Source of the DNA: Terriglobia bacterium
GTDB taxonomy: Bacteria > Acidobacteriota > Terriglobia > Acidiferrales > UBA7541
Direction: 5' to 3'
Length of the DNA stretch: 64,000 nucleotides
Assembly: GCA_020073485.1 (NCBI GenBank)
Contig: JAIQFB010000001.1
Coordinates: 124,001 to 188,000, forward strand
In this document: positions 53,670 to 60,372 of the stretch, piece after piece
How positions within the stretch are numbered: the stretch's first letter is position 1
Layout of the letters: every line of letters starts with the position of its first letter
Program-made: the position numbers and the translations under genes
The notes under the pieces: model-generated
The model's database searches: none
What the model was told of the DNA's origin: nothing
What the model saw: only the letters and a program-made list of their open reading frames with translations

Positions 53670-54821
53670 ATGTCCATCTCCCGAAGAAAATTGTTGGGCA
53701 AGCTTGGCGCTGCCGCGATCGCCGGCGCGGGAATCAACGCGCTGGAGGGTTCCGCGCGCGCGGCGCAATCCATGGACATGCCCATGCCGCCGCATCGAGA
53801 GGGCGGCACGATCTTGTTGAACCGTAACGAGAACGCCTACGGGCCCTCCGCGCAGGTTGTCCTGGCGATGCAGCGAAGCCTGACCCGCGCGAACCGGTTT
53901 CCACGCAAGGCCTCGGAAGATCTCGCCAGCCAGATTGCGGCGTTTCATAAGGTGAAACCCGACCAGGTCGTGGTTGGCTGCGGCTCCACCGAAATCTTCA
54001 AATCGGCCGTGGATGCGTACCTGGGCTCCGGAAAAACACTGATCCTTTCTTCGCCCACATTCGATGTCATCGGCACGTACGCGTCGGCAAGCGGAGCAAG
54101 AGTGGCCAGCGTCCCGCTCAGCCGCTTTTGGTCCAACGATCTGGACGGCATGCTGGGCCGGGTCGATGCCTCCACCGGGCTGATCTATATTTGTAATCCC
54201 AATAATCCCACGGCCATTCTCAATTCCCGGAGCGAGCTGGAAACGTTTATCGGCAAGCTGCCGGCAAACGTCCGCGTGATCATCGACGAGGCTTATCACC
54301 ACTACGCCGGGAATTCTTCCTCGTACGCATCGTTCATCGACCGCCCGATGGATGACGAACGCGTGATCGTGACGCGCACGTTCTCCAAGATTCATGCGCT
54401 GGCTGGTCTTCGGGTCGGATATGCCATTGCCGGCGCTCAAACCGCGCGCGCACTCTGTGCGCACTCTTTTCAGGAAAACCTCAACGTGGTGGCGGCCGAA
54501 GCGGCCATGGCGGCGCTGCTCGACACGCAGAGCGTGCAGGTGAATATTCAGCGAAACGCGGACAATCGCCAGGAATTTTTGAATCAGGCCTATGCGCGCA
54601 TGATGCGGCCCTTGGACTCCCACACCAACTTCGTCATGTTCAAGACCGTGCGCACGGCCGACGAACTCATCGATCATTTTAGGCAATACAACATCCAGAT
54701 CGGCCCGCGCTATCCTTCCATGGAAAACTACATCCGCGTATCGATCGGCCTGCCCGAAGAGATGAAGGAATTCTGGCGCGTGTGGGATTTGATGCCGTTC
54801 ATCAACAAGATGGCGATGTAG
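53670..54821 (+). CDS. Tat-exported histidinol-phosphate-aminotransferase-like PLP enzyme
   Basis: 383 residues from the ATG at 53670 (GGTGA 5 nt upstream); the GTG at 53661 would add three residues. The N-terminus MSISRRKLLGKLGAAAIAGA has the twin-arginine motif and hydrophobic stretch of a Tat signal, ending near ARA-AQS. The mature part is a fold-type I aminotransferase of the HisC family: LNRNENAYGPS, VGCGSTEIFKSAVDAYL, YICNPNNPTA, IIDEAYHHY and the PLP lysine in TRTFSKIHALAGLRVGY. HisC enzymes normally work in the cytoplasm, so export is unusual. There are no other his genes nearby. The substrate is unknown. Confidence 0.85.
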   Translation: MSISRRKLLGKLGAAAIAGAGINALEGSARAAQSMDMPMPPHREGGTILLNRNENAYGPSAQVVLAMQRSLTRANRFPRKASEDLASQIAAFHKVKPDQVVVGCGSTEIFKSAVDAYLGSGKTLILSSPTFDVIGTYASASGARVASVPLSRFWSNDLDGMLGRVDASTGLIYICNPNNPTAILNSRSELETFIGKLPANVRVIIDEAYHHYAGNSSSYASFIDRPMDDERVIVTRTFSKIHALAGLRVGYAIAGAQTARALCAHSFQENLNVVAAEAAMAALLDTQSVQVNIQRNADNRQEFLNQAYARMMRPLDSHTNFVMFKTVRTADELIDHFRQYNIQIGPRYPSMENYIRVSIGLPEEMKEFWRVWDLMPFINKMAM

Positions 54822-54864
54822 GGAGGAATCGCAATTCATCGCCACGCTATTGGGCTCAGGTTTT

Positions 54865-54939
54865 GTAGCGCCGGCGTCTCGCCGGCAGTTTTTGGGGATT
54901 CGAGAAGAGGCAAAAAAGCCGGCGAGACGCCGGCGCTAC
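54865..54939. repeat. Inverted repeat of the GCCGGCG family between convergent genes
   Basis: Arms at 54865-54886 and 54918-54939 are exact 22-nt reverse complements, starting GTAGCGCCGGCGTCTCGCC. Each arm also contains a smaller GCCGGC dyad. It lies between the exported aminotransferase (ends 54821) and rfbD (ends 54972), which converge, so it may terminate both. Related copies are at 58872-58944 and 63219-63315. Confidence 0.85.
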
Positions 54940-54971
54940 GAAAGCAATGTTATTCCGCCTTCCTCACAGTT

Positions 54972-55928
54972 TCATATCGCTTTTCGGTCCATCGTTGGAC
55001 GCTGGCCGGCAAAACACGAATTCAATTGAACGCGCCAGTGCCACAGCCGAAACCCAAATATGCGCGCCAGGCGGTCGTTCGAGAGAACCGAGTACGTGGG
55101 CCGCTTCGCGGGAGTCGGATATTCCGCGGCCGTGATCGGAACTACTGAGCGGGCAATCAGCGGCTGCCCACTGGTCGCGGTAGCGAGCCAAGGATCCTCG
55201 GCCTTTCCCGAAGCTTCTTCCAGAATGGCTTTTGCAAATTCGTACCAGCTCGTCTGGCCGCCAGCAGTCATGTGGTAGGTTCCACTCACGCCGGAAAACA
55301 CGAGGGCATTGTCATTCGGCGCATAAATCCGTGACAAAATTTCCGCCGTCGCCAGCGCGATGTCCTGGGTCGCGGTGGGCGCGCCGAATTGATCGCGGAC
55401 AATTTTCAATTCTTCCCGCTGCGTGGCCAGCCGCAAAATTGTGCGCAGGAAATTTTTCCCTTCTCTTCCGTACACCCACGCGGTCCGAAAAATCAGGTGC
55501 GGTGCGCCGGAGTTCCGGACGGCTTCTTCCCCCACCAGTTTCGTGCGTCCGTAGGCGTTGATGGGGCTCGTCGGATCTGTTTCCAGATAGGGCGTGGCCT
55601 TCAACCCGTCAAAAACGTAATCGGTGGAATAGTGCACTAGCGCGGCGCCGATTTTTTTCGCCTCTTCGGCCATCAAGCCCGGCGCATCGGCGTTAACCGC
55701 GCGCGCGATCGCTTCCTCGGACTCAGCCTGATCCACTGCCGTGTAGGCCGCTGCGTTGACGATGAGTTGCGGGCGGACGGCGCGAATCGCCTGGCGAATT
55801 TTGTCCGGCTTGGTCAGATCCAATTCCGCGTGGCCCAGCGCGACGACGTCGCCCAGCGGATGCAGGGATGCGATCAGCTCGCGCCCCAGCTGTCCGTTCT
55901 TTCCGGTAAGCAAAATCTTGAGGGTCAT
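54972..55928 (-). CDS. rfbD: dTDP-4-dehydrorhamnose reductase
   Basis: 318 residues. KILLTGKNGQLGRELIASL (Rossmann motif), NAAAYTAVDQAESEEAIA, YSTDYVFDG, INAYGRTKLVGEE (YxxxK) and FRTAWVYGREGKNFL are characteristic of RfbD. It reduces dTDP-4-keto-L-rhamnose to dTDP-L-rhamnose, the last pathway step. Its start overlaps rfbC by 4 nt. The C-terminus (FRLWHWRVQLNSCFAGQRPT and beyond) is about 15 residues longer than usual and runs close to the inverted repeat, perhaps extended by loss of an earlier stop. Confidence 0.93.
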   Translation of the reverse strand: MTLKILLTGKNGQLGRELIASLHPLGDVVALGHAELDLTKPDKIRQAIRAVRPQLIVNAAAYTAVDQAESEEAIARAVNADAPGLMAEEAKKIGAALVHYSTDYVFDGLKATPYLETDPTSPINAYGRTKLVGEEAVRNSGAPHLIFRTAWVYGREGKNFLRTILRLATQREELKIVRDQFGAPTATQDIALATAEILSRIYAPNDNALVFSGVSGTYHMTAGGQTSWYEFAKAILEEASGKAEDPWLATATSGQPLIARSVVPITAAEYPTPAKRPTYSVLSNDRLARIFGFRLWHWRVQLNSCFAGQRPTMDRKAI

Positions 55929-56485
55929 TTCCGGGGATATTGTGGCAGAAATTCAGCGGGCACGCTTGCCAGTCCCGGGTGCATGGCATCTTTTTCCGAT
56001 ACGAGCGGATTCGTGACGGGCCACGAGATGCCGAGGGCGGGATCGTTCCACAGGATCCCGTGTTCGTCGCGGGCATTGTAGAAATCGCTGCACTTGTACA
56101 GGAATTGCACCCGATCGGTGAGCGCAAGAAATCCGTGCGCGAATCCGGCGGGAATATAGAGCTGATTTTGCTTTTCCGCGGAAAGCGTCACGGCGGTCCA
56201 TTTTCCGAAATGCGGCGAGCCGGCACGGATATCGACGGCGACGTCCCACGCTTCGCCCTCGATCACGCGGCACAGCTTGGCCTGCGCGTGCGGCCACTGG
56301 TAGTGCAGCCCGCGCAAGGTGCCCTTGCCGGAGGAGGAGTGGTTGTCCTGAACGAAAGTGTCGGTCACGCCCAGCGCGCCGAATTTTTCCTGGTGGTAAG
56401 TCTCCATGAAAAAGCCGCGGGGATCGCGAAGGATGTTCGGGCGGATTTCCCAGACTCCGGGGAGCGATGTGTCCAGTCGTTGCAA
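55925..56485 (-). CDS. rfbC: dTDP-4-dehydrorhamnose 3,5-epimerase
   Basis: 186 residues. The start is a TTG at 56485; no ATG or GTG fits, and the protein begins where the family normally does (LDTSLPGVWEIRPNILRDPR). GTLRGLHYQWPHAQ has the catalytic His region, and FAHGFLALTD and KCSDFYNARDEHGI are conserved. It epimerises C3 and C5 of dTDP-4-keto-6-deoxyglucose. There is a 130-nt gap to rfbB. GAGG lies about 11 nt upstream of the TTG, so translation may be modest. Confidence 0.92.
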   Translation of the reverse strand: MQRLDTSLPGVWEIRPNILRDPRGFFMETYHQEKFGALGVTDTFVQDNHSSSGKGTLRGLHYQWPHAQAKLCRVIEGEAWDVAVDIRAGSPHFGKWTAVTLSAEKQNQLYIPAGFAHGFLALTDRVQFLYKCSDFYNARDEHGILWNDPALGISWPVTNPLVSEKDAMHPGLASVPAEFLPQYPRK

Positions 56486-56615
56486 AGCGAAAATGGCCTC
56501 GGCGGATCGGCCATCGGGTTCGCCAATCGCGCACCAACGGTTATGCGTTCAGACTACCAGATATTTTGCGACGAAGGCGGCTTGTGTATTGCAGGTTTGC
56601 CATCCGGTTGCGGAA

Positions 56616-57641
56616 TTAGATGGCCTGCAGCGAGTGATCCCGGTTTTCGTAATATTTAGCGTAGTAGGAACGGTAATCGCCGCCGCGAACTCCGGCCAGC
56701 CACGCCGAATTGTTCTTGTACCAGTCGATGGTCTGCAGCAGGCCCTGTTCCAGGGGGATTGCGGGCGTCCAGCCCAGGTCTTTTTCCATCTTTTCGCAGC
56801 GCAGGGCATAGCGCCTGTCGTGGCCGGGGCGGTCTTTCACGTAAGACAACAGAGACTCGGGCTTGCCCATCAAGCGCAGGACATGCTTGACGATGGAGAG
56901 ATTTTCCTCGATGTCGATTCCGCCGATGTTGTAGACCTCTCCCTCGCGCCCGCGCTCGAGAACCGCAAGAACGCCGCGGCAGTTGTCTTCCACGTGCAGC
57001 CAGTCGCGCTGCTGCTTTCCATCGCCGTAGATCGGCAGCGCCTTGTTGTCCATGGCGTTGGTGATAACCAGCGGGAGAAATTTTTCGGGGAACTGGTACG
57101 GGCCGTAATTGTTCGAGGAGCGCGTGATGACGGCGGGGAACCCGTAGGTGCGAACATAGGAGCGGACCAGCAAATCGGAACCCGCCTTGGACGCCGAATA
57201 GGGGCTACTCGGCTGCAACTGGGAGTTCTCGTCCGCGAACTGGCCGGGACGCATGTCGCCGTACACTTCGTCGGTGGAAATGTGCACGAATTTCTCGACT
57301 TGCAGCTTACGAGCCACCTGCAGCATGACGGCGGTTCCGGTCATGTTGGTTTCGATCACCGGGCCGGGCTCGTAGATGCTGCGGTCCACGTGCGATTCCG
57401 CGGCGAAGTGCACCACCGCGTGACAGCCCTTGATGGCGGCCTCGACCGCCTGCAGGTCGCAGATATCGCCCTTCACGAAGGAATACTTGGGATGCTCGGC
57501 CACGCCGTCAAGATTGGCGAGGTTTCCGGCGTACGTCAGCTTGTCGTAGTTGACGATCTGATAGTCTTTTTTCAGGGAAAGAACGTGGCGGATGAAATTC
57601 GATCCGATGAATCCCGCTCCACCCGTGACGAAGATTTTCAT
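56616..57641 (-). CDS. rfbB: dTDP-glucose 4,6-dehydratase
   Basis: 341 residues. KIFVTGGAGFIGSNFIRHVL (NAD-binding), FVHISTDEVYGDM (the T-D-E catalytic triad), SPYSASKAGSDLLVRSY (YxxxK) and ITRSSNNYGPYQFPEKFLPL are diagnostic. RPGHDRRYALRCEKMEKDLGW closes the domain. The product, dTDP-4-keto-6-deoxyglucose, feeds both RfbC/D and the FdtA/FdtB pair encoded in the EPS operon. The start overlaps rfbA by 4 nt. Confidence 0.95.
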   Translation of the reverse strand: MKIFVTGGAGFIGSNFIRHVLSLKKDYQIVNYDKLTYAGNLANLDGVAEHPKYSFVKGDICDLQAVEAAIKGCHAVVHFAAESHVDRSIYEPGPVIETNMTGTAVMLQVARKLQVEKFVHISTDEVYGDMRPGQFADENSQLQPSSPYSASKAGSDLLVRSYVRTYGFPAVITRSSNNYGPYQFPEKFLPLVITNAMDNKALPIYGDGKQQRDWLHVEDNCRGVLAVLERGREGEVYNIGGIDIEENLSIVKHVLRLMGKPESLLSYVKDRPGHDRRYALRCEKMEKDLGWTPAIPLEQGLLQTIDWYKNNSAWLAGVRGGDYRSYYAKYYENRDHSLQAI

Positions 57642-58417
57642 CGCGCGACTCCCTCGGGTACCTTGGCCTGCTTGTCATTTTTTTTTGGCGACATTTTGTT
57701 CGCCCCGGTCTCCGCGACCAGGTTGTTGGCCCGCAGCAGGGACTCGAACGTCCCCGCATCGGTCCACCAGCCGTCCAGCACCTCGTACGTGAGCTTTCCT
57801 TCCTCGATGTAGAAATTGTTCACGTCGGTGATTTCCAGTTCGCCGCGGCCGGAGGGCTTCAGGCGGCGAATCTTCTGAAACACGGTCTTATCGTACAGGT
57901 AAATTCCGATGACGGCGTAATTGGATTTCGGGGCCTTGGGCTTTTCCTCGATGCCGATGACGTGGTTGCCGCGAATCTCCGCGACGCCGAATCGCTGCGC
58001 GTCGGTGACTTCCTTCACCAGGATCTTCGCGCCCTCGCCCTGCTTCTTGAAATTCTCCACGGCCTGGCAAATGTTGTTCTCGATGATGTTGTCGCCCAGG
58101 ATCACGCAGATGGGCTCGTCGCCGGCGAAATATTCGGCCAGGCCCAGGGCTTCCGCGATGCCGCCCTCGCCTTCCTGGTACGTGTAATTGATGTGCTTCA
58201 GTCCGAAATCGCGGCCGTTTCCAAGCAGGCGCAGGAACTCTCCGGCATTGCGTCCTCCGGTCACCAGCAGGATCTCCTCGATCCCGGCATTCACCAGGGT
58301 TTGAATGGGGTAATACACCATCGGTTTTTCGTAGATGGGCAGCAGGTGCTTATTGGTGACGCGCGTCAGAGGGTTCAACCGGCTTCCGGTTCCGCCTGCC
58401 AGTACGATGCCTTTCAT
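57638..58417 (-). CDS. rfbA: Glucose-1-phosphate thymidylyltransferase (short RmlA type)
   Basis: 259 residues. KGIVLAGGTGSRLNPLT is the nucleotide-binding signature; LLPIYEKPMVYYPIQTLVNA, ICVILGDNIIENN and VIGIEEKPKAPKSNYAVIGI follow. It is the short form of RmlA (about 240 residues) lacking the C-terminal helical part of the 290-residue enzyme, with an added Lys-rich tail. It joins dTTP and glucose 1-phosphate to dTDP-glucose. GGAG lies 5 nt before the ATG. It heads the rfbABCD set. Confidence 0.93.
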   Translation of the reverse strand: MKGIVLAGGTGSRLNPLTRVTNKHLLPIYEKPMVYYPIQTLVNAGIEEILLVTGGRNAGEFLRLLGNGRDFGLKHINYTYQEGEGGIAEALGLAEYFAGDEPICVILGDNIIENNICQAVENFKKQGEGAKILVKEVTDAQRFGVAEIRGNHVIGIEEKPKAPKSNYAVIGIYLYDKTVFQKIRRLKPSGRGELEITDVNNFYIEEGKLTYEVLDGWWTDAGTFESLLRANNLVAETGANKMSPKKNDKQAKVPEGVAR

Positions 58418-59015
58418 GGAATCTCCTATACTCCCACTCGGGTTTGGCCTATTGCGCCCTTGCCTGAAAAACCGCTGGTCCCCGGCGAGCCAAACAGCTA
58501 TTGCCCGCCATTGCCGTAATCAAAGCAATCACTAGCCACACGCGGTCCGGGCGTATGTAGTGCACGTCTAATGCCAAGGCTCCCGGAAAGGTTTCCGTGT
58601 TTCTATCTAACTCCTGCTATTGTAATTAGTTGCAAGGACCTCTCCACCGCCGAAGACAGATCGTTGAAGATACCCTGTTAGTGTGGAAAAAATTTATCCC
58701 AATGTGCCCTAACGCCTCCAGTCCGATCAATTCGGTAATAATTTCTTGGAAGCGTCGCCGAGGATTTGTCCCGAGTGTGTCATCGGCAATAACAGGCGCG
58801 GCGTTTAGGGGTAAATGGATGGATTTCCAAGAAGTTTGAGACTGGCCGGTCGATTCGGCGGAGCGTGGTTAGTGGCGCCGGAGTCTCACCGGCGGAATTG
58901 CGCATAGGGTGAGTTCAAGAACGCCGGCGGGACGCCTGCGCCACCGAACCCCGCTCCCCGTGCGAGGGCGGGGTGCCACGAATTCACCGCCGAGCCGCGC
59001 CACGACAGATCGAGG
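58418..59015. other. 598-nt intergenic region upstream of rfbA
   Basis: Separates rfbA (start 58417) from the lipoprotein gene ending at 59016, both on the - strand. It must contain the rfb promoter, but no convincing -35/-10 pair was seen. The only clear structure is the inverted repeat at 58872-58944. A weak AT-rich patch at 58610-58690 could hold a promoter. Open frames are short and featureless. Confidence 0.5.
58872..58944. repeat. Imperfect inverted repeat of the GCCGGCG family
   Basis: Arms at 58872-58894 (GTGGCGCCGGAGTCTCACC...) and 58922-58944 pair with 4 mismatches in 23. It is a diverged relative of the perfect copy at 54865-54939 and stands downstream of the lipoprotein gene at 59016, where it could terminate transcription. 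Confidence 0.75.
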
Positions 59016-60086
59016 CTACGGAGTAGGAATGACTGCCGAAACTTGGGTGGAATCCAGACTCTCCGCGCCTGCCGAAGAAACGGCTGTTACTACGTAGAAG
59101 TAGGTCAGCCCGCCGGAAACGGTGGAATCGGTGTACGCCGCTGAAGTCACCGGGGTCGCATTGAGTTTCGTATACGGCCCGCCGGAAACGATGGAGCGGT
59201 GCACGTTGTAACCGGCCACGGAAGTAGTGTCCGCGGTCCAGGCCAGTGATACCGAGTGCGGCACGGCTGCGGCGACCCCCGCGCCGGAAAGGGAAACGGT
59301 CGCCGGAGAATTGCTGGCATTGCTGGCCACGGTGACGCTGCCGGACAATGCGCCCACGGCGGACGGAGAGAAGGTCACGTTCAGCACCGCATGCTGTCCT
59401 GGCGAGAGAATCAGGCCGCTGGAAACTCCGCTGGCCGAAAATTTCGCGCCCGAAACGCTGACGCCGGAAATGGTCACGTTGGAATTGCCAGCATTGGTGA
59501 GCGTGACGCTCTGGGCGCCGCTGGCGCCGGCGGTAATGTTTCCAAAATTCAAGGTGGCTGCGCTGGAGTTGAGAAGCGCCGCGGCGGCGACACCGGTGCC
59601 GTTGACCGAAACCGTGCTCGGCGTGCTGGAGGCGTTGCTCATGACCGACACGCTGCCGCTGACGGCTCCTGTGGCCTTCGGAGCGAACACAATCGTAAAG
59701 GTGGATTGCTTGCCCGCGGCGACGGTCATGGGAAGTGTGGCGCCGGTGATTGAAAATCCGCTGGCCGTGGTGCTGGCCTGCGTTACGGTGAGGGCCGAAC
59801 CGCCGGGATTGGATACGGTCACCGATTGCGAAACGGTGCCGCCGACGGCCACGGATCCAAAATTCACTGACGCCGGCGCGACGGAAATCGCCGCAGCCGA
59901 GGGCGCCGACGTGGAGCTGGCTGGTTTTGACGCGCCGGTTAGTCCGATACATCCGGAAATCGAAAGGGTGGCACAAAGCAAGAAAAGCAGCGCGGCCAGC
60001 CGCGCCGGGCTTCGCTTGTTTGAGGTCTCGCGCGGCGCCAGGGCTTCAGCGCCGCCACACATCACGCGAATGAATGTTTTGTTCAT
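59016..60086 (-). CDS. Lipoprotein with choice-of-anchor D (HYDIN/ASPM-like) domains and C-terminal FN3
   Basis: 356 residues. A hydrophobic stretch and lipobox (LAALLFLLCATLSISGC, Cys46) predict an outer-membrane or periplasmic lipoprotein. Two immunoglobulin-like 'choice-of-anchor D' domains follow (ISVAPASVNFGSVAVGGTVS, and SAATLNFGNITAGASG), then a fibronectin type III domain starting HSVSLAWTADTTSVAGYNVH. It shares this plan with the larger protein at 60373. The positively charged start is long (about 30 residues). Part of it, MCGGAEALAPRE, is encoded by a palindrome like those found between genes. Role unknown; probably surface adhesion or matrix binding. Confidence 0.82.
   Translation of the reverse strand: MNKTFIRVMCGGAEALAPRETSNKRSPARLAALLFLLCATLSISGCIGLTGASKPASSTSAPSAAAISVAPASVNFGSVAVGGTVSQSVTVSNPGGSALTVTQASTTASGFSITGATLPMTVAAGKQSTFTIVFAPKATGAVSGSVSVMSNASSTPSTVSVNGTGVAAAALLNSSAATLNFGNITAGASGAQSVTLTNAGNSNVTISGVSVSGAKFSASGVSSGLILSPGQHAVLNVTFSPSAVGALSGSVTVASNASNSPATVSLSGAGVAAAVPHSVSLAWTADTTSVAGYNVHRSIVSGGPYTKLNATPVTSAAYTDSTVSGGLTYFYVVTAVSSAGAESLDSTQVSAVIPTP
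60034..60053. repeat. Palindrome inside the start of the lipoprotein gene
   Basis: GGCGC / GCGCC arms around a 10-nt core, GGCGCCAGGGCTTCAGCGCC on the + strand. It resembles the intergenic hairpins at 4972 and 16098 (the GGCTTCAGC core) but lies within codons for the N-terminal region before the lipobox, explaining the odd sequence there. Confidence 0.5.
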
Positions 60087-60120
60087 CGCGAGGATTGTGC
60101 TTGGCGGGAAGAAATCGACT

Positions 60121-60150
60121 CTACTGTACGCGCGGACAGATGAAGGACAG
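60121..60150 (-). promoter_or_regulatory. Shared upstream motif (CTGTCCTT-N16-CAGTAG)
   Basis: CTGTCCTT (60150-60143) and CAGTAG (60126-60121), 16 nt apart on the - strand, 35 nt upstream of the lipoprotein start at 60086. The same blocks and spacing occur before the paralogous gene at 62982, and with a 5-nt spacer before the beta-helix gene at 30780. Could be a promoter or an operator. Confidence 0.45.
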
Positions 60151-60264
60151 GCATACTCCCTGACCGCGCTGGTCAGCTATCGGAGCGGGCGCTTCTAAAC
60201 ATTTGGGGAAAACAGAAAGGGTATTTACCACCGTTACGCGGAGCCTCCGGCAAATCCACCTCGT

Positions 60265-60336
60265 CCCGCTTGTGAAGAATCCCTCTGCGTCCTGATTTTC
60301 AGACGCAGAGGGATTCCTCAGTTCGTTGGGGACGAC
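60265..60336. repeat. Inverted repeat, diverged relative of the element at 2427-2510
   Basis: A perfect 15-bp stem (GAATCCCTCTGCGTC, 60277-60291, with its complement at 60302-60316) and a 10-nt loop. The outer right arm (GATTCCTCAGTTCGTTGG...) resembles the right arm of the 2427-2510 element, and GAATCCCTCT is shared. It lies just downstream of the larger lipoprotein gene (ending at 60373). Confidence 0.75.
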
Positions 60337-60372
60337 GCCGGAAAATTGCCGGCAATCGGCCAGGGCCGTTCC

